Shown here piece by piece: positions 16,990 to 24,819 of a stretch of DNA of 64,000 bases. The number at the start of each line of letters is the position of its first letter. Position 1 is the first letter of the stretch. Made by a program: the position numbers and the translations under genes. Under the pieces are notes generated by a model. The model ran no database searches and was not told where the DNA came from. It saw nothing but the letters and a program-made list of their open reading frames with translations. Source of the DNA: Litoribrevibacter euphylliae (GTDB taxonomy: Bacteria; Pseudomonadota; Gammaproteobacteria; Pseudomonadales; Litoribrevibacteraceae); assembly GCF_042646085.1 (NCBI RefSeq), contig NZ_JBHRSZ010000004.1, positions 744,001-808,000 on the forward strand, written 5' to 3'.

Positions 16990-19590
16990 ATGCCGTTGAA
17001 GCACCTAATTTGTTTTTGCCTTTTTTTCCTATGGATAGGGCAATCTACAGCCTCAGTACTTGCCCAAGACACGCATTCCAGTGTGCCTTTAAATGTGTAT
17101 TTACAAGAATCACAAGTTATCGATGTTAGCTTTCAATATTTAGAAGACGTCAACTCAGAGTTTAATCTCTGGCAAGCGATGAGTGTTGATGACTCGGCTT
17201 GGACGCTTGTGAATGGTGGTGGCGGAAGCTTCGGCTTTTCTCATTCTACTTTTTGGTTAAGATTGGATGTTAAAAATGGCATGTCCGATCCTTCTAAAAC
17301 CTTAGTCGTAGTGAATTATCCATTACTGGATTCATTGGATTTTTATCTGGTTCGAGGGTCTGATGTTATCAAAAGTAGTGAAGTTGGTGATTTACGACCT
17401 TTTTCCAATCGGGAAATTTATCACCCCAGTTTCGTCTTTCGTCTATCTCAGGAAGTAGCTGATGCTGATCGAGTGTATATACGAGTTCAGTCCCAAGGCA
17501 CCATGGTTTTTCCTCTAGAGCTATGGCAGGAAAAACCGTTTTACGAACATACCTCTAAAGCAACCAGTTTTTATCTATTTTACTTCGGCGGAATGTTTAT
17601 CGTTGTTCTGTTGAACTTTGCCATTTTTACCATGCTGCGTGAGCGGATTTATTTATATTACGCCTTAGCAAATACCGGTTATATGCTCTTTTTCGCGTGC
17701 ATGAGAGGCTTTGCCAATCAATTGCTGTTCCCAGAGTGGCCAGAAGCTGGTAATCAATTATTGCTGACTGTATTGCCGATTATGTCGCTGTTTTCTTTGC
17801 TGTTTGCGCGCGACTTTCTTCAATCAAGGCAGCATGCGCCTAAACTGGATGTGTGTTTGAGAGTGATGATCGGTCTGGAGCTGATCAACTTCCTTTGTTC
17901 ATTTGTTCTTTCATACGATGCGTCAATTCGGTTGTCTGCTATTGTTTCCGTACCTTTCTTTATCACCTTATTGATAGCAGGGCCGATTGTTTGGGCTGCG
18001 GGTAACAGGGCTGGTGCATTATTTACGTTTGCCTGGTCAATGCTAACGCTAGGCAGCATCATCACTCTAATGCGCTTTATGGGGATGCTTCCGGAAAACT
18101 TTATTACTCATTTTGGCATGCAAATTGGTTCGGGTGCAGAAGCGGTCATCCTGATGATTGCTCTGGCTTATCGCATCTATAACGAGCGCGAGGCCAAAAT
18201 TTCCGCTCAGTTGGCCAGTATCGAGCAGGCGAAGCAAAAGCGCGATTCTCAAGAAGCGCTTGTACAAGCCATGTTGCATGATCCGGTAACCAAGCTACCA
18301 AACAGAAATCTGTTCGAAATGGCGTTTAACGAGCGCATTACGTCTCAGCCGGAAGGCGACTACATGGTATTTTTGATCCGTATCGAGCGATATATGGATA
18401 TCAGTCGGACTTTGGGCTTAGCAACGGGTGAGTCGGTACTTCAGGCGCTAGCCGATCATTACAGTAAAGAGATTGCACGACTCAATGGCATAGTTGCTTT
18501 GGAGAATACTCCGACAGAAGCACATTACTTATGCAACTTCTCCGGTGATACCTTTGGTGTGATGCTGGATTTGTCAGAGATTCTTCCGAATTCTAAACAG
18601 CATTTGAAATTCATCGATATGCTCAAAAAGCCCTTCGAGTTCGGAGGGTTGAGTTTGGATCTGAATCCTAAATTTGGTGCAGCTCGCTACCCAAAACATG
18701 GCCATGATGCTGAAGAATTGATTCGTAATGCGATTGTAAGTATTGAGACTAAGAAGACCAATCGGTTAGGTATCAGTTTCTATTCGGAAGAGCAGGATAT
18801 TTATCATGAAGGTCGTCTGACTTTAATGTCGAACTTAAGGGAAGATCTTCAGAAAGATGCGCTTGAGTTGTTCTATCAACCAAAGTTGGCCTCGGATTCC
18901 GGTGCTGTGGTTGGTATGGAAGCTCTCATTCGCTGGAATCATGAACAGTTAGGCTTTATTCCGCCCGATGAGTTTATTCCCTTGGCTGAAGAGACCGGTG
19001 TTATCTCAAGACTGACCCGCTGGGTAATTCGTAGAGCATTGATGGACTTTATCGTGTTTCGTGAGGGTGGATATGAAGGCGATATATCGGTCAATATCTC
19101 GGCCAGAAATCTCTCCGAAAGTGATTTGCCAGAGTTTTTAGCGCAATGCTTGAATGAGTTTGGTGTACCTGCAAACAAGGTTACTCTGGAATTAACTGAG
19201 ACAGCGGTAATGGAAGACCCTGAATCAGGTATTGTGGCGTTGAAAGCTCTGACTGATATTGGGATTAATCTGTCTATTGATGATTTTGGCGCGGGGTATT
19301 CGTCGCTGTCTTACTTAAAACGTTTGCCAGCCACTGAAATTAAGTTGGATCGTTCGCTGATTACAGATATTTTGGAGTCCGAGAGTGATCGTGTGATTGT
19401 TCAGACATCCATCGATATGGCGCATAACTTGGGATATGACTTGGTGGCGGAAGGCGTTGAAACACAAGAGGTTTTGGATCTTCTCAAGAGCATGCGATGT
19501 GACAAAATGCAGGGCTATTATCTCAGTCGGCCATTGAACCGAGAAAATATGCAGCGATGGCTTTCGGAGTTACAAGCCGAAGCGTCGTAA
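16990..19590 (+). CDS. 7TMR-DISM sensor with degenerate GGDEF and intact EAL: c-di-GMP phosphodiesterase
   Basis: Membrane signalling protein of 866 residues: a signal peptide, a periplasmic sensory domain (7TMR-DISM extracellular type 2), seven membrane helices in the region about 180-390, a GGDEF domain and a C-terminal EAL domain. The GGDEF signature reads SGDTF, so cyclase activity is unlikely. The EAL domain keeps EALIRW, DDFGAGYSS and VAEGVET, so c-di-GMP hydrolysis is expected. I start at ATG 16990 because the signal peptide begins there; upstream codons back to 16882 are in frame but lack one. It lies just after the cpxP terminator and is probably transcribed separately. Confidence 0.85.
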   Translation: MPLKHLICFCLFFLWIGQSTASVLAQDTHSSVPLNVYLQESQVIDVSFQYLEDVNSEFNLWQAMSVDDSAWTLVNGGGGSFGFSHSTFWLRLDVKNGMSDPSKTLVVVNYPLLDSLDFYLVRGSDVIKSSEVGDLRPFSNREIYHPSFVFRLSQEVADADRVYIRVQSQGTMVFPLELWQEKPFYEHTSKATSFYLFYFGGMFIVVLLNFAIFTMLRERIYLYYALANTGYMLFFACMRGFANQLLFPEWPEAGNQLLLTVLPIMSLFSLLFARDFLQSRQHAPKLDVCLRVMIGLELINFLCSFVLSYDASIRLSAIVSVPFFITLLIAGPIVWAAGNRAGALFTFAWSMLTLGSIITLMRFMGMLPENFITHFGMQIGSGAEAVILMIALAYRIYNEREAKISAQLASIEQAKQKRDSQEALVQAMLHDPVTKLPNRNLFEMAFNERITSQPEGDYMVFLIRIERYMDISRTLGLATGESVLQALADHYSKEIARLNGIVALENTPTEAHYLCNFSGDTFGVMLDLSEILPNSKQHLKFIDMLKKPFEFGGLSLDLNPKFGAARYPKHGHDAEELIRNAIVSIETKKTNRLGISFYSEEQDIYHEGRLTLMSNLREDLQKDALELFYQPKLASDSGAVVGMEALIRWNHEQLGFIPPDEFIPLAEETGVISRLTRWVIRRALMDFIVFREGGYEGDISVNISARNLSESDLPEFLAQCLNEFGVPANKVTLELTETAVMEDPESGIVALKALTDIGINLSIDDFGAGYSSLSYLKRLPATEIKLDRSLITDILESESDRVIVQTSIDMAHNLGYDLVAEGVETQEVLDLLKSMRCDKMQGYYLSRPLNRENMQRWLSELQAEAS

Positions 19591-19594
19591 GCTG

Positions 19595-19650
19595 AAAAAT
19601 CAAACCTATCTTTGGCTGTCTTGAGATAGCGCGTATAAAGATAGGCTTGA
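19595..19650 (-). terminator. Minus-strand terminator-like hairpin
   Basis: Fourteen-bp inverted repeat (19600-19613 with 19637-19650, one mismatch that becomes a G-U pair). Read on the minus strand the stem is followed by ATTTTTC, the order expected of an intrinsic terminator. It would end a transcript of the 49-codon gene, 133 bp past its stop. A second hairpin, TTTGCAG-AAG-CTGCAAA (19661-19677), lies beside it. The stretch 19678-19782 shows nothing else. Confidence 0.55.
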
Positions 19651-19782
19651 TCGAACTGATTTTGCAGAAGCTGCAAATAATGCTGTAAAACTCCATAAAA
19701 CTTAATCTCTATCCTTTTTCTTCACTTGTTCCTCGCAGTTAATTTAGGCTCGGTAATCGCATTGATGAGTTGCGTCAGGTGA

Positions 19783-19932
19783 TCAGTGCTGGACTGGCTC
19801 CACCAAAACCAATTTCATGTCCAATTTGCGAAACATTTGATGCACTTTGTCTTGCACATCCAGGATGTTGTCTCCTTGAACACGGAAGCGGAATTTTGTG
19901 CCTTTCTGGGTAAATGCGTTCACTCTGTACAT
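19783..19932 (-). CDS. 49-residue small protein divergent from a WYL regulator
   Basis: A short frame of 49 codons on the minus strand, from ATG at 19932 to TGA at 19783. Support: a strong Shine-Dalgarno (AGGAG in ATAGGAGAAAGCA, about six bases before the ATG) and a protein-like composition. The residues alternate in a beta-strand pattern (GTKFRFRVQG), then an amphipathic helix (DVQDKVHQMFRKL), then a beta-like end (MKLVLVEP). Divergent inverted repeats and a downstream minus-strand hairpin complete the unit. No cysteine, membrane segment or signal is present. I do not recognise the family. The fully overlapping 67-codon plus-strand frame (19786-19989) lacks such a site. Confidence 0.65.
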   Translation of the reverse strand: MYRVNAFTQKGTKFRFRVQGDNILDVQDKVHQMFRKLDMKLVLVEPVQH

Positions 19933-19939
19933 TGCTTTC

Positions 19940-20007
19940 TCCTATCGACGATGTCGTTGTCAGTTGATAGGATTCAGTTTATGAGTTGAAACGACATAAA
20001 TTGTCGT
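19940..20007. promoter_or_regulatory. Inverted repeats between the 49-codon gene and the WYL regulator
   Basis: Three symmetrical elements lie in this 88-bp divergent gap. TCCTATC (19940-19946) pairs with GATAGGA (19966-19972). ACGATGTCGT lies at 19948-19957. ACGACA-TAAAT-TGTCGT (19991-20007) ends 13 bp before the regulator's ATG. The half-site TGTCGT occurs at both 19952 and 20002, exactly 50 bp apart. They are candidate operators for the WYL protein. Confidence 0.55.
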
Positions 20008-20020
20008 CGAAAGGAATGAA

Positions 20021-21097
20021 ATGAAAACTTTTTTACGAAGAATTGCAATTCTTGAGTTACTTAGAACTCAGAGACGATTTTTATCTACGGAAGACGTGTT
20101 GTCATTTTTGATAAATGAAGGCTATGTCGATGAGGCGTTACCGCAAGGTACGCTTATGAGAACCGTACAGCGTGACTTGAACTTTCTCTGGGGTGAGGAA
20201 GATGATGAGGGTATAGCTGATAATGAGTTCGGACTGGAAAAAGTGCGGGGTGATGGAAAGTCGCTTAAGTGGCGATTAGATCCCTACAACGACATCAGTT
20301 ATGACTTTGAAAAGATGCCTCAGAATATGGCGGTAGCTTTTGCCATGGTTCAAAAGCATTTATCTGATTTGTTACCTCGGAATACTCATCAAGAGTTAAC
20401 TCGTTTATTCAGTGCCGCTGAAACGCGTCTAAACCAATCAAACAAAGGTTTATCTTCAAAAGATTACTACCGCTTCAAGGATTCCATTGAGTTCTATCAG
20501 CGAGGACAAACCTTACAGGCGGCGCAGTTTGATATTTCGCACCTGGATACAATTTACCGGGCTATTATCCAAAGAAAGCAATTGGGCTTTGAATACCGTG
20601 GCAAAATTTATCGTGTTCATCCGCTAGGTGTGGCGATTTTATTGCCCAAGCTTTATCTCGTAGCCATTAAGCAGGGCGATGTTATCGAGGTCAGCTCCTG
20701 TCGAAGTTTCCTCGTTCATAAGATTGATGCTGTTTGGTTGGAGCAAAACGCATTAGAAATACCGGACGGCTTTTCGCTTGAGGCGTATCTGAAGTCGGGT
20801 GGAATGGATGTCTATATCAACCAAGATAATCAAACCTTCGTGCTTGAGCTCTTGATTCAGACGGGTAATGAACGATTGATTGAGGACCTTCAAGAGTCAC
20901 CGATCAGCTCTGATCAAATCCTTGAATTGTCAAAGAACGGGTCGACCAAGCTGACCGCTACCGTTCGAAGAACCATTCAGCTCAGAAACTGGTTATTATC
21001 GATTGCATCTGTCTCTGAAGTGATTACACCTGAAGAGATCCGAAGTGATGTTTTGAACTTTCTAAAAAGCTCGCTTTCTCAATACGAGAGCAACTGA
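20021..21097 (+). CDS. WYL-domain transcriptional regulator
   Basis: A 358-residue protein with an N-terminal winged-helix domain (about 1-95, with RTVQRDLNFL as the likely recognition region) and a WYL ligand-sensing domain (about 180-250). That domain contains RKQLGFEYRGK, VHPLGVAILLPKLYLVAIK and VSSCRSF; the WYL triplet itself reads LYL. A C-terminal extension (about 260-355) is typical of this class. It diverges from the 49-codon gene and is likely autoregulated through the intervening repeats. WYL proteins often respond to nucleic-acid ligands or DNA damage, but no defence genes lie nearby. Confidence 0.82.
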   Translation: MKTFLRRIAILELLRTQRRFLSTEDVLSFLINEGYVDEALPQGTLMRTVQRDLNFLWGEEDDEGIADNEFGLEKVRGDGKSLKWRLDPYNDISYDFEKMPQNMAVAFAMVQKHLSDLLPRNTHQELTRLFSAAETRLNQSNKGLSSKDYYRFKDSIEFYQRGQTLQAAQFDISHLDTIYRAIIQRKQLGFEYRGKIYRVHPLGVAILLPKLYLVAIKQGDVIEVSSCRSFLVHKIDAVWLEQNALEIPDGFSLEAYLKSGGMDVYINQDNQTFVLELLIQTGNERLIEDLQESPISSDQILELSKNGSTKLTATVRRTIQLRNWLLSIASVSEVITPEEIRSDVLNFLKSSLSQYESN

Positions 21098-21205
21098 CCT
21101 GTACTTTGGTATGACTCTTCTTAATGTGCTTAATACGGGTTTTAAAAGGTGGCTATTTGGTCAATAATTTAAAGGCTTTATGCAAACTTTAACAAGGGGG
21201 AAGGA

Positions 21206-21538
21206 ATGGCATTTTTCAAATCAACGCGTAATTTCATACGAAGCTTTGCAGTGTTGGTAATGGCGGCTTGGTTGTCTGCTTGTGCAACCGTAGGAAAGGA
21301 TTTTTCTGAAACAAAAATAAATCAATTAGTAATCAATTCGACATCACAGCAAGAAGTTAAGGCCCTGTTTGGTTCGCCTTGGCGAGTAGGTTCTGAAAGT
21401 GGTCAAACGACTTGGACTTATGGTTTATATAAGTACAGTGCCTTTAATCCCAGTGCAACTAAAGACTTAGTTATTCGATTCAACAAAGATGGTTCAGTGG
21501 CGTCCTATACCTTCAATACCACTGAACATAACGAATAA
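21206..21538 (+). CDS. SmpA/OmlA-domain lipoprotein
   Basis: Lipoprotein of 110 residues. A signal peptide ends in the lipobox LSAC, with the lipidated cysteine at C26. The mature part resembles the SmpA/OmlA fold (INQLVINSTSQQEVKALFGSPWRVG, then TTWTYGLYKY), seen in BamE and in many small envelope proteins. It is not the usual BamE, whose motif differs, so I leave out a gene name. GGGGGAAGG lies immediately upstream as the ribosome site. Probably co-transcribed with the LysE-type gene 38 bp downstream. Confidence 0.75.
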   Translation: MAFFKSTRNFIRSFAVLVMAAWLSACATVGKDFSETKINQLVINSTSQQEVKALFGSPWRVGSESGQTTWTYGLYKYSAFNPSATKDLVIRFNKDGSVASYTFNTTEHNE

Positions 21539-21576
21539 CATAATAAGAGCAAACTTGAATTTTGATTGAGTAATCT

Positions 21577-22212
21577 ATGGATCTTAACTTTATCAGCCTG
21601 ACTGTATTGGCTGTTTTTATTCCGACGTTTTTCTTTGTCTCTATTACGCCAGGGATGTGCATGACACTAGCAATGACTATGGGCATGACGATTGGTGTTC
21701 GCAGAACCATGTGGATGATGTCGGGTGAATTGATCGGTGTTGGTTTGGTGGCAACACTGTCCGTGGTTGGAGTTGCAGCGGTTATGCTGAATTATCCTGC
21801 TGTTTTTGATGTGTTTAAGTATCTCGGTGGTGCGTATCTTGGCTATCTTGGCCTACAGCTCTGGCAATCCAAAGGGAAGATGGCATTAAATCATGACGGT
21901 TCTCATAACTTTGACGTGAGTAGGCAAGAACTTGCTTTGCAAGGGTTTGTGACAGCTGTGGCGAACCCGAAAGGCTGGGCGTTCTTTGTAGCTTTGCTTC
22001 CTCCGTTCATCGATGTAAATCGAGAAATGGCACCTCAACTGATTATTCTTCTGTCTTTGATTTTGTTGTTGGAGTTGTTGTGTTTATTTCTTTACGCAGC
22101 AGGCGGCAAGACGGTGAGTCATCTTTTACAGAGTGCGGATAATGTAAAAGTGGTGAATCGTTTAGCTGGGACGTTAATGATTGGTGTCGGGATTTGGTTG
22201 GCGCTTGGCTAG
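21577..22212 (+). CDS. LysE/RhtB-family amino-acid exporter
   Basis: Inner-membrane protein of 211 residues with about six hydrophobic helices. The N-terminal motif SITPGMCMTLAMTMGMTIGVRR corresponds to the family's PGP..l....G...G.r pattern, and VANPKGWAFFVALLPPF to the second conserved block. Members export amino acids or related metabolites; the substrate here is unknown. A strong bidirectional terminator separates it from the convergent Tim44-like gene. Confidence 0.87.
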   Translation: MDLNFISLTVLAVFIPTFFFVSITPGMCMTLAMTMGMTIGVRRTMWMMSGELIGVGLVATLSVVGVAAVMLNYPAVFDVFKYLGGAYLGYLGLQLWQSKGKMALNHDGSHNFDVSRQELALQGFVTAVANPKGWAFFVALLPPFIDVNREMAPQLIILLSLILLLELLCLFLYAAGGKTVSHLLQSADNVKVVNRLAGTLMIGVGIWLALG

Positions 22213-22251
22213 CGGCTAGCTAGTTGCTATTTAGGAATAAATCATTAGGAC

Positions 22252-22284
22252 AAAAAAAGAGCTGACAATTGGTCAGCTCTTTTT
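22252..22284. terminator. Bidirectional terminator
   Basis: AGAGCTGAC (22258-22266) pairs with GTCAGCTCT (22272-22280), flanked by an A-run (22252-22258) and a T-run (22280-22284). It serves the LysE-type gene and the convergent Tim44-like gene. Confidence 0.9.
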
Positions 22285-22317
22285 GTTTTAGGTATGTTGC
22301 GCTTATTCAGCGGTTCC

Positions 22318-23223
22318 CTAGCTTTCAATACCTATGATGTACCAAGGTGCATTTGGTTCTTTTAGATCTCGTTCAAGATGCCAGATGTCAGTAATGTCTT
22401 CTTCAACACCTTCGACTGTATCTTTGTATCGACCAGAGAACTTGATGCTTACTTGAGCGGTACCAAACACTTGGTGAGCGCGAACTAAGTCAGCATCGAT
22501 ATACATGACTTCAGTATGTTGCTCTTCTGTTAGCTGCTTTCTTTCTGCGATCAGCTCTTCGGCTAGATTTGGGCTGGTATATTCAGCGATTACGTCAAAG
22601 TTGCCTGTGTTCCACGCTTCTTGAAGTGTACGATAGTGATCACAAGCACCGCTTAAGAAACCGTTCAGATCAAAGCCAGGAGGAAGATCTAATGGCACTT
22701 CGTCCGTGGTATTTTTCTCTTCTTGAGCTGAGGTACTACCAAAAGAAGGCTGTGAATTTGGTGCTTCAAAATGTTGATGTGACTGGTTTGGCTGATTTGA
22801 GTAGGGAGCGCTGCCAGCGTAAGCACTTCTCTGCATTGATGAGGCCTTTGCTTGGCTCATGCCTTTGAAGAGTCGATAGGCAACGAACGCAATAAGAGCA
22901 ACGATAAGAATATCCATAAACTGGATGCCTTCAAAGGCGCCACCAAATAACGCGGCAATTAGACCGCCAGCAAGTAAACCACCTAGAAGACCGCCCATAA
23001 GGCCTTTGCCTTTGGAGCTTTTTGCTTGTGCATTTTGTTGTGAAGAACTCGCAGTTTGAGAAGTGTTATTTTTATTATCTACTACAGGTTTTTTAGCCGG
23101 AGCTGTTTTAAACAGTTTTCCGTAGGACTTTCCGCCACCAAACTTTTTAGCTTCTGCTTCTAGGGGTGCCAGAGCAAAAGAGAAGGCGAATACAACAGCA
23201 AAAATTGCCCAGATATTTCTCAT
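22318..23223 (-). CDS. Tim44-like domain protein
   Basis: Exported or membrane-bound protein of 301 residues. A signal peptide spans about 1-25. A basic Ser/Gln-rich linker follows, then a glycine-rich hydrophobic part (GGLLGGLLAGGLIAALFGG) with a membrane helix (about 103-117), another linker, and a C-terminal Tim44-type domain (about 190-301) containing AYRTLQEAWNT-like and WHLERDL elements. In mitochondria this fold takes part in protein import; in bacteria its role is not established. Single gene, facing a terminator. Confidence 0.8.
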   Translation of the reverse strand: MRNIWAIFAVVFAFSFALAPLEAEAKKFGGGKSYGKLFKTAPAKKPVVDNKNNTSQTASSSQQNAQAKSSKGKGLMGGLLGGLLAGGLIAALFGGAFEGIQFMDILIVALIAFVAYRLFKGMSQAKASSMQRSAYAGSAPYSNQPNQSHQHFEAPNSQPSFGSTSAQEEKNTTDEVPLDLPPGFDLNGFLSGACDHYRTLQEAWNTGNFDVIAEYTSPNLAEELIAERKQLTEEQHTEVMYIDADLVRAHQVFGTAQVSIKFSGRYKDTVEGVEEDITDIWHLERDLKEPNAPWYIIGIES

Positions 23224-23391
23224 AATAGTTACTTTTCCTATAACTGCTTTCCATAAAGAGGAGTTTGCATCCTAACGAGATTGTCTAACATGTCAAATTC
23301 TTTCGGGTTCTATGGTTAGGCCGAAAACTCTGTTAACTCCTTTAAGTAGATTCAGATAAAATGCCTTCAGATTCATCAAAGCTAAGACGTT

Positions 23392-23973
23392 ATGAACTCC
23401 GAAATGTTACAAATAGAGCAGTCTACTCGGGATTGGGTAGAGCAAGTAATTGTTGGATTTAACTTTTGCCCATTCGCTAAACGAGAAGTGGTAAGGGATA
23501 GTATCCGTTATAAGATTATTGATTATCCGAAGAGTAAGAAAAGTGCTTTTTTTGATGCGCTCGATGCTTTGAAAAGCGAATTTGAATATTTGGATCAGAA
23601 TGAAACAACCGAAACGACGCTGGTTGTGTTCTCTGATCTTTTGTCTGACTTTGATAGCTTTTTGGACTTCTTACACTTTGCTGAAAAGTTATTACTGGAT
23701 GAAGGATATGAGGGCATTTATCAGCTTGCGCACTTTCATCCCGAGTACTGCTTTGAAGGTGAGGCGTATGATGACCCTGCTAATTACACCAACCGTTCAC
23801 CGTATCCAACCTTACATATCATTCGTGAAGCCACAATGGAGCAAGTGTTGTCTCGGATAGAGAATCCTGAAGAGATTCCTGAGAGAAACATTGAGTTTGC
23901 TCGTGAGCTTGGGAATCAAAAGCTAGCAGCTATTCTCCACGCTTGTTTAACTGGAGAAAAGTCTAAGAAATAA
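23392..23973 (+). CDS. DUF1415 family protein
   Basis: A cytoplasmic protein of 193 residues with the DUF1415 hallmarks: VEQVIVGFNFCPFAK near the N-terminus, HFHPEYCFEG in the middle and NRSPYPTLHIIREA after it. Conserved histidines and cysteines could bind a metal or form an active site, but no reaction is known for the family. It stands alone, convergent with the methyltransferase gene. Confidence 0.85.
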   Translation: MNSEMLQIEQSTRDWVEQVIVGFNFCPFAKREVVRDSIRYKIIDYPKSKKSAFFDALDALKSEFEYLDQNETTETTLVVFSDLLSDFDSFLDFLHFAEKLLLDEGYEGIYQLAHFHPEYCFEGEAYDDPANYTNRSPYPTLHIIREATMEQVLSRIENPEEIPERNIEFARELGNQKLAAILHACLTGEKSKK

Positions 23974-24032
23974 TTCTCTGTGCCTGTGTTGTTAAACAAC
24001 TAATATGGACATTCTTATGGCGAAAATGGATT

Positions 24033-24713
24033 TTATTCTTTTGCGGTGCCTTGTGCTGCGTAAATGATGACATGTTTGAATTCATCAAATCTTTCCAGAG
24101 GCGGGAGTGTTTCTGCGTGGCCTTCTGAAAAAGCTTGATAGCCATCTACATCCAGATTTTTGACTCGGGAATCTGCCATTAATATCGATTGGCAGTTCTT
24201 CCTTAGTTCTGTAAGAAGCGGGATATTATCTCTGTCGTAGAGAACGTCAGCAGCAAGAATGATGTCAGGTGTATCCATCTTTTGAATCAGCTCAAAAAAG
24301 TCGTCACTAAACTCAATTCCGACATTGTTGAGTTCGGCGTTGGCTTTACAGCTCATAATTGCATCTTCATCAATATCACAAGCAATGACGCGTTTGGCCC
24401 CGAATTTCGCGGCGGCAATGGCAGCAATACCTGAACCGGCACCGAAATCCACAACAACTTTATCTCTCACTGTTTCAGGGTGCTCTTCAATGTATTTAGC
24501 CATGATCTGACCGCTGGCCCAGCAAAAACACCAATAGGGCGGCGCTTCCCAAATGACTCTGACTTCTTCCGGGCTAAAAGGGCGATCCATATTGGAATCA
24601 TTCAGTAACCACAGTTTTAACCATGGTGTAAGTGGCATCTTGGATTCTATGAGCTGCGCTGTCGGAAGGCTGTAATGAAGTCGTTGAGTTAGATCAGATA
24701 AATACTCGGTCAT
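24033..24713 (-). CDS. Class I SAM-dependent methyltransferase (lysine-methyltransferase-like)
   Basis: A 226-residue methyltransferase with the SAM motif VVDFGAGSGIAAIAAAK (GAGSG 91-95), the acidic ribose-binding residue in ACDIDEDA, and ILAADVLYD as the post-motif. The N-terminal PPYWCFCWASGQ resembles the METTL20/ETFB-lysine and PrmA-related group, so a protein lysine may be the target. I start at ATG 24713; an in-frame ATG at 24821 would overlap the divergent channel gene and add unlike sequence. Confidence in the fold is high, in the substrate low. Confidence 0.78.
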   Translation of the reverse strand: MTEYLSDLTQRLHYSLPTAQLIESKMPLTPWLKLWLLNDSNMDRPFSPEEVRVIWEAPPYWCFCWASGQIMAKYIEEHPETVRDKVVVDFGAGSGIAAIAAAKFGAKRVIACDIDEDAIMSCKANAELNNVGIEFSDDFFELIQKMDTPDIILAADVLYDRDNIPLLTELRKNCQSILMADSRVKNLDVDGYQAFSEGHAETLPPLERFDEFKHVIIYAAQGTAKE

Positions 24714-24819
24714 AGGTCTGCTTGAGTCTTTAGGTAAATGTCTATACTGGATTAAGGAACCGTTAGATGCGCCTGTTAAGGGCGGTGAATTATAACCAGA
24801 TTTTGAGCAAACATCTTCC

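Noticed and set aside
19594..19699. Continuation of the 49-codon gene's transcript as a second small frame (MEFYSIICSFCK...)
   Set aside because: It lacks a ribosome site, runs through two hairpins and then into the antisense of the EAL gene.
19786..19989. 67-codon plus-strand frame opposite the 49-codon gene
   Set aside because: No Shine-Dalgarno, odd composition; it is the antisense of the better supported minus-strand gene.
19940..20007. RegA-controlled site at the WYL promoter
   Set aside because: CGACA/TGTCG resembles the regB palindrome, but the outer base is A/T instead of G/C, so it misses the GCGNC pattern.
20021..21097. WYL gene as part of a phage-defence island
   Set aside because: No nuclease, CBASS, BREX or toxin gene lies within the neighbouring kilobases.
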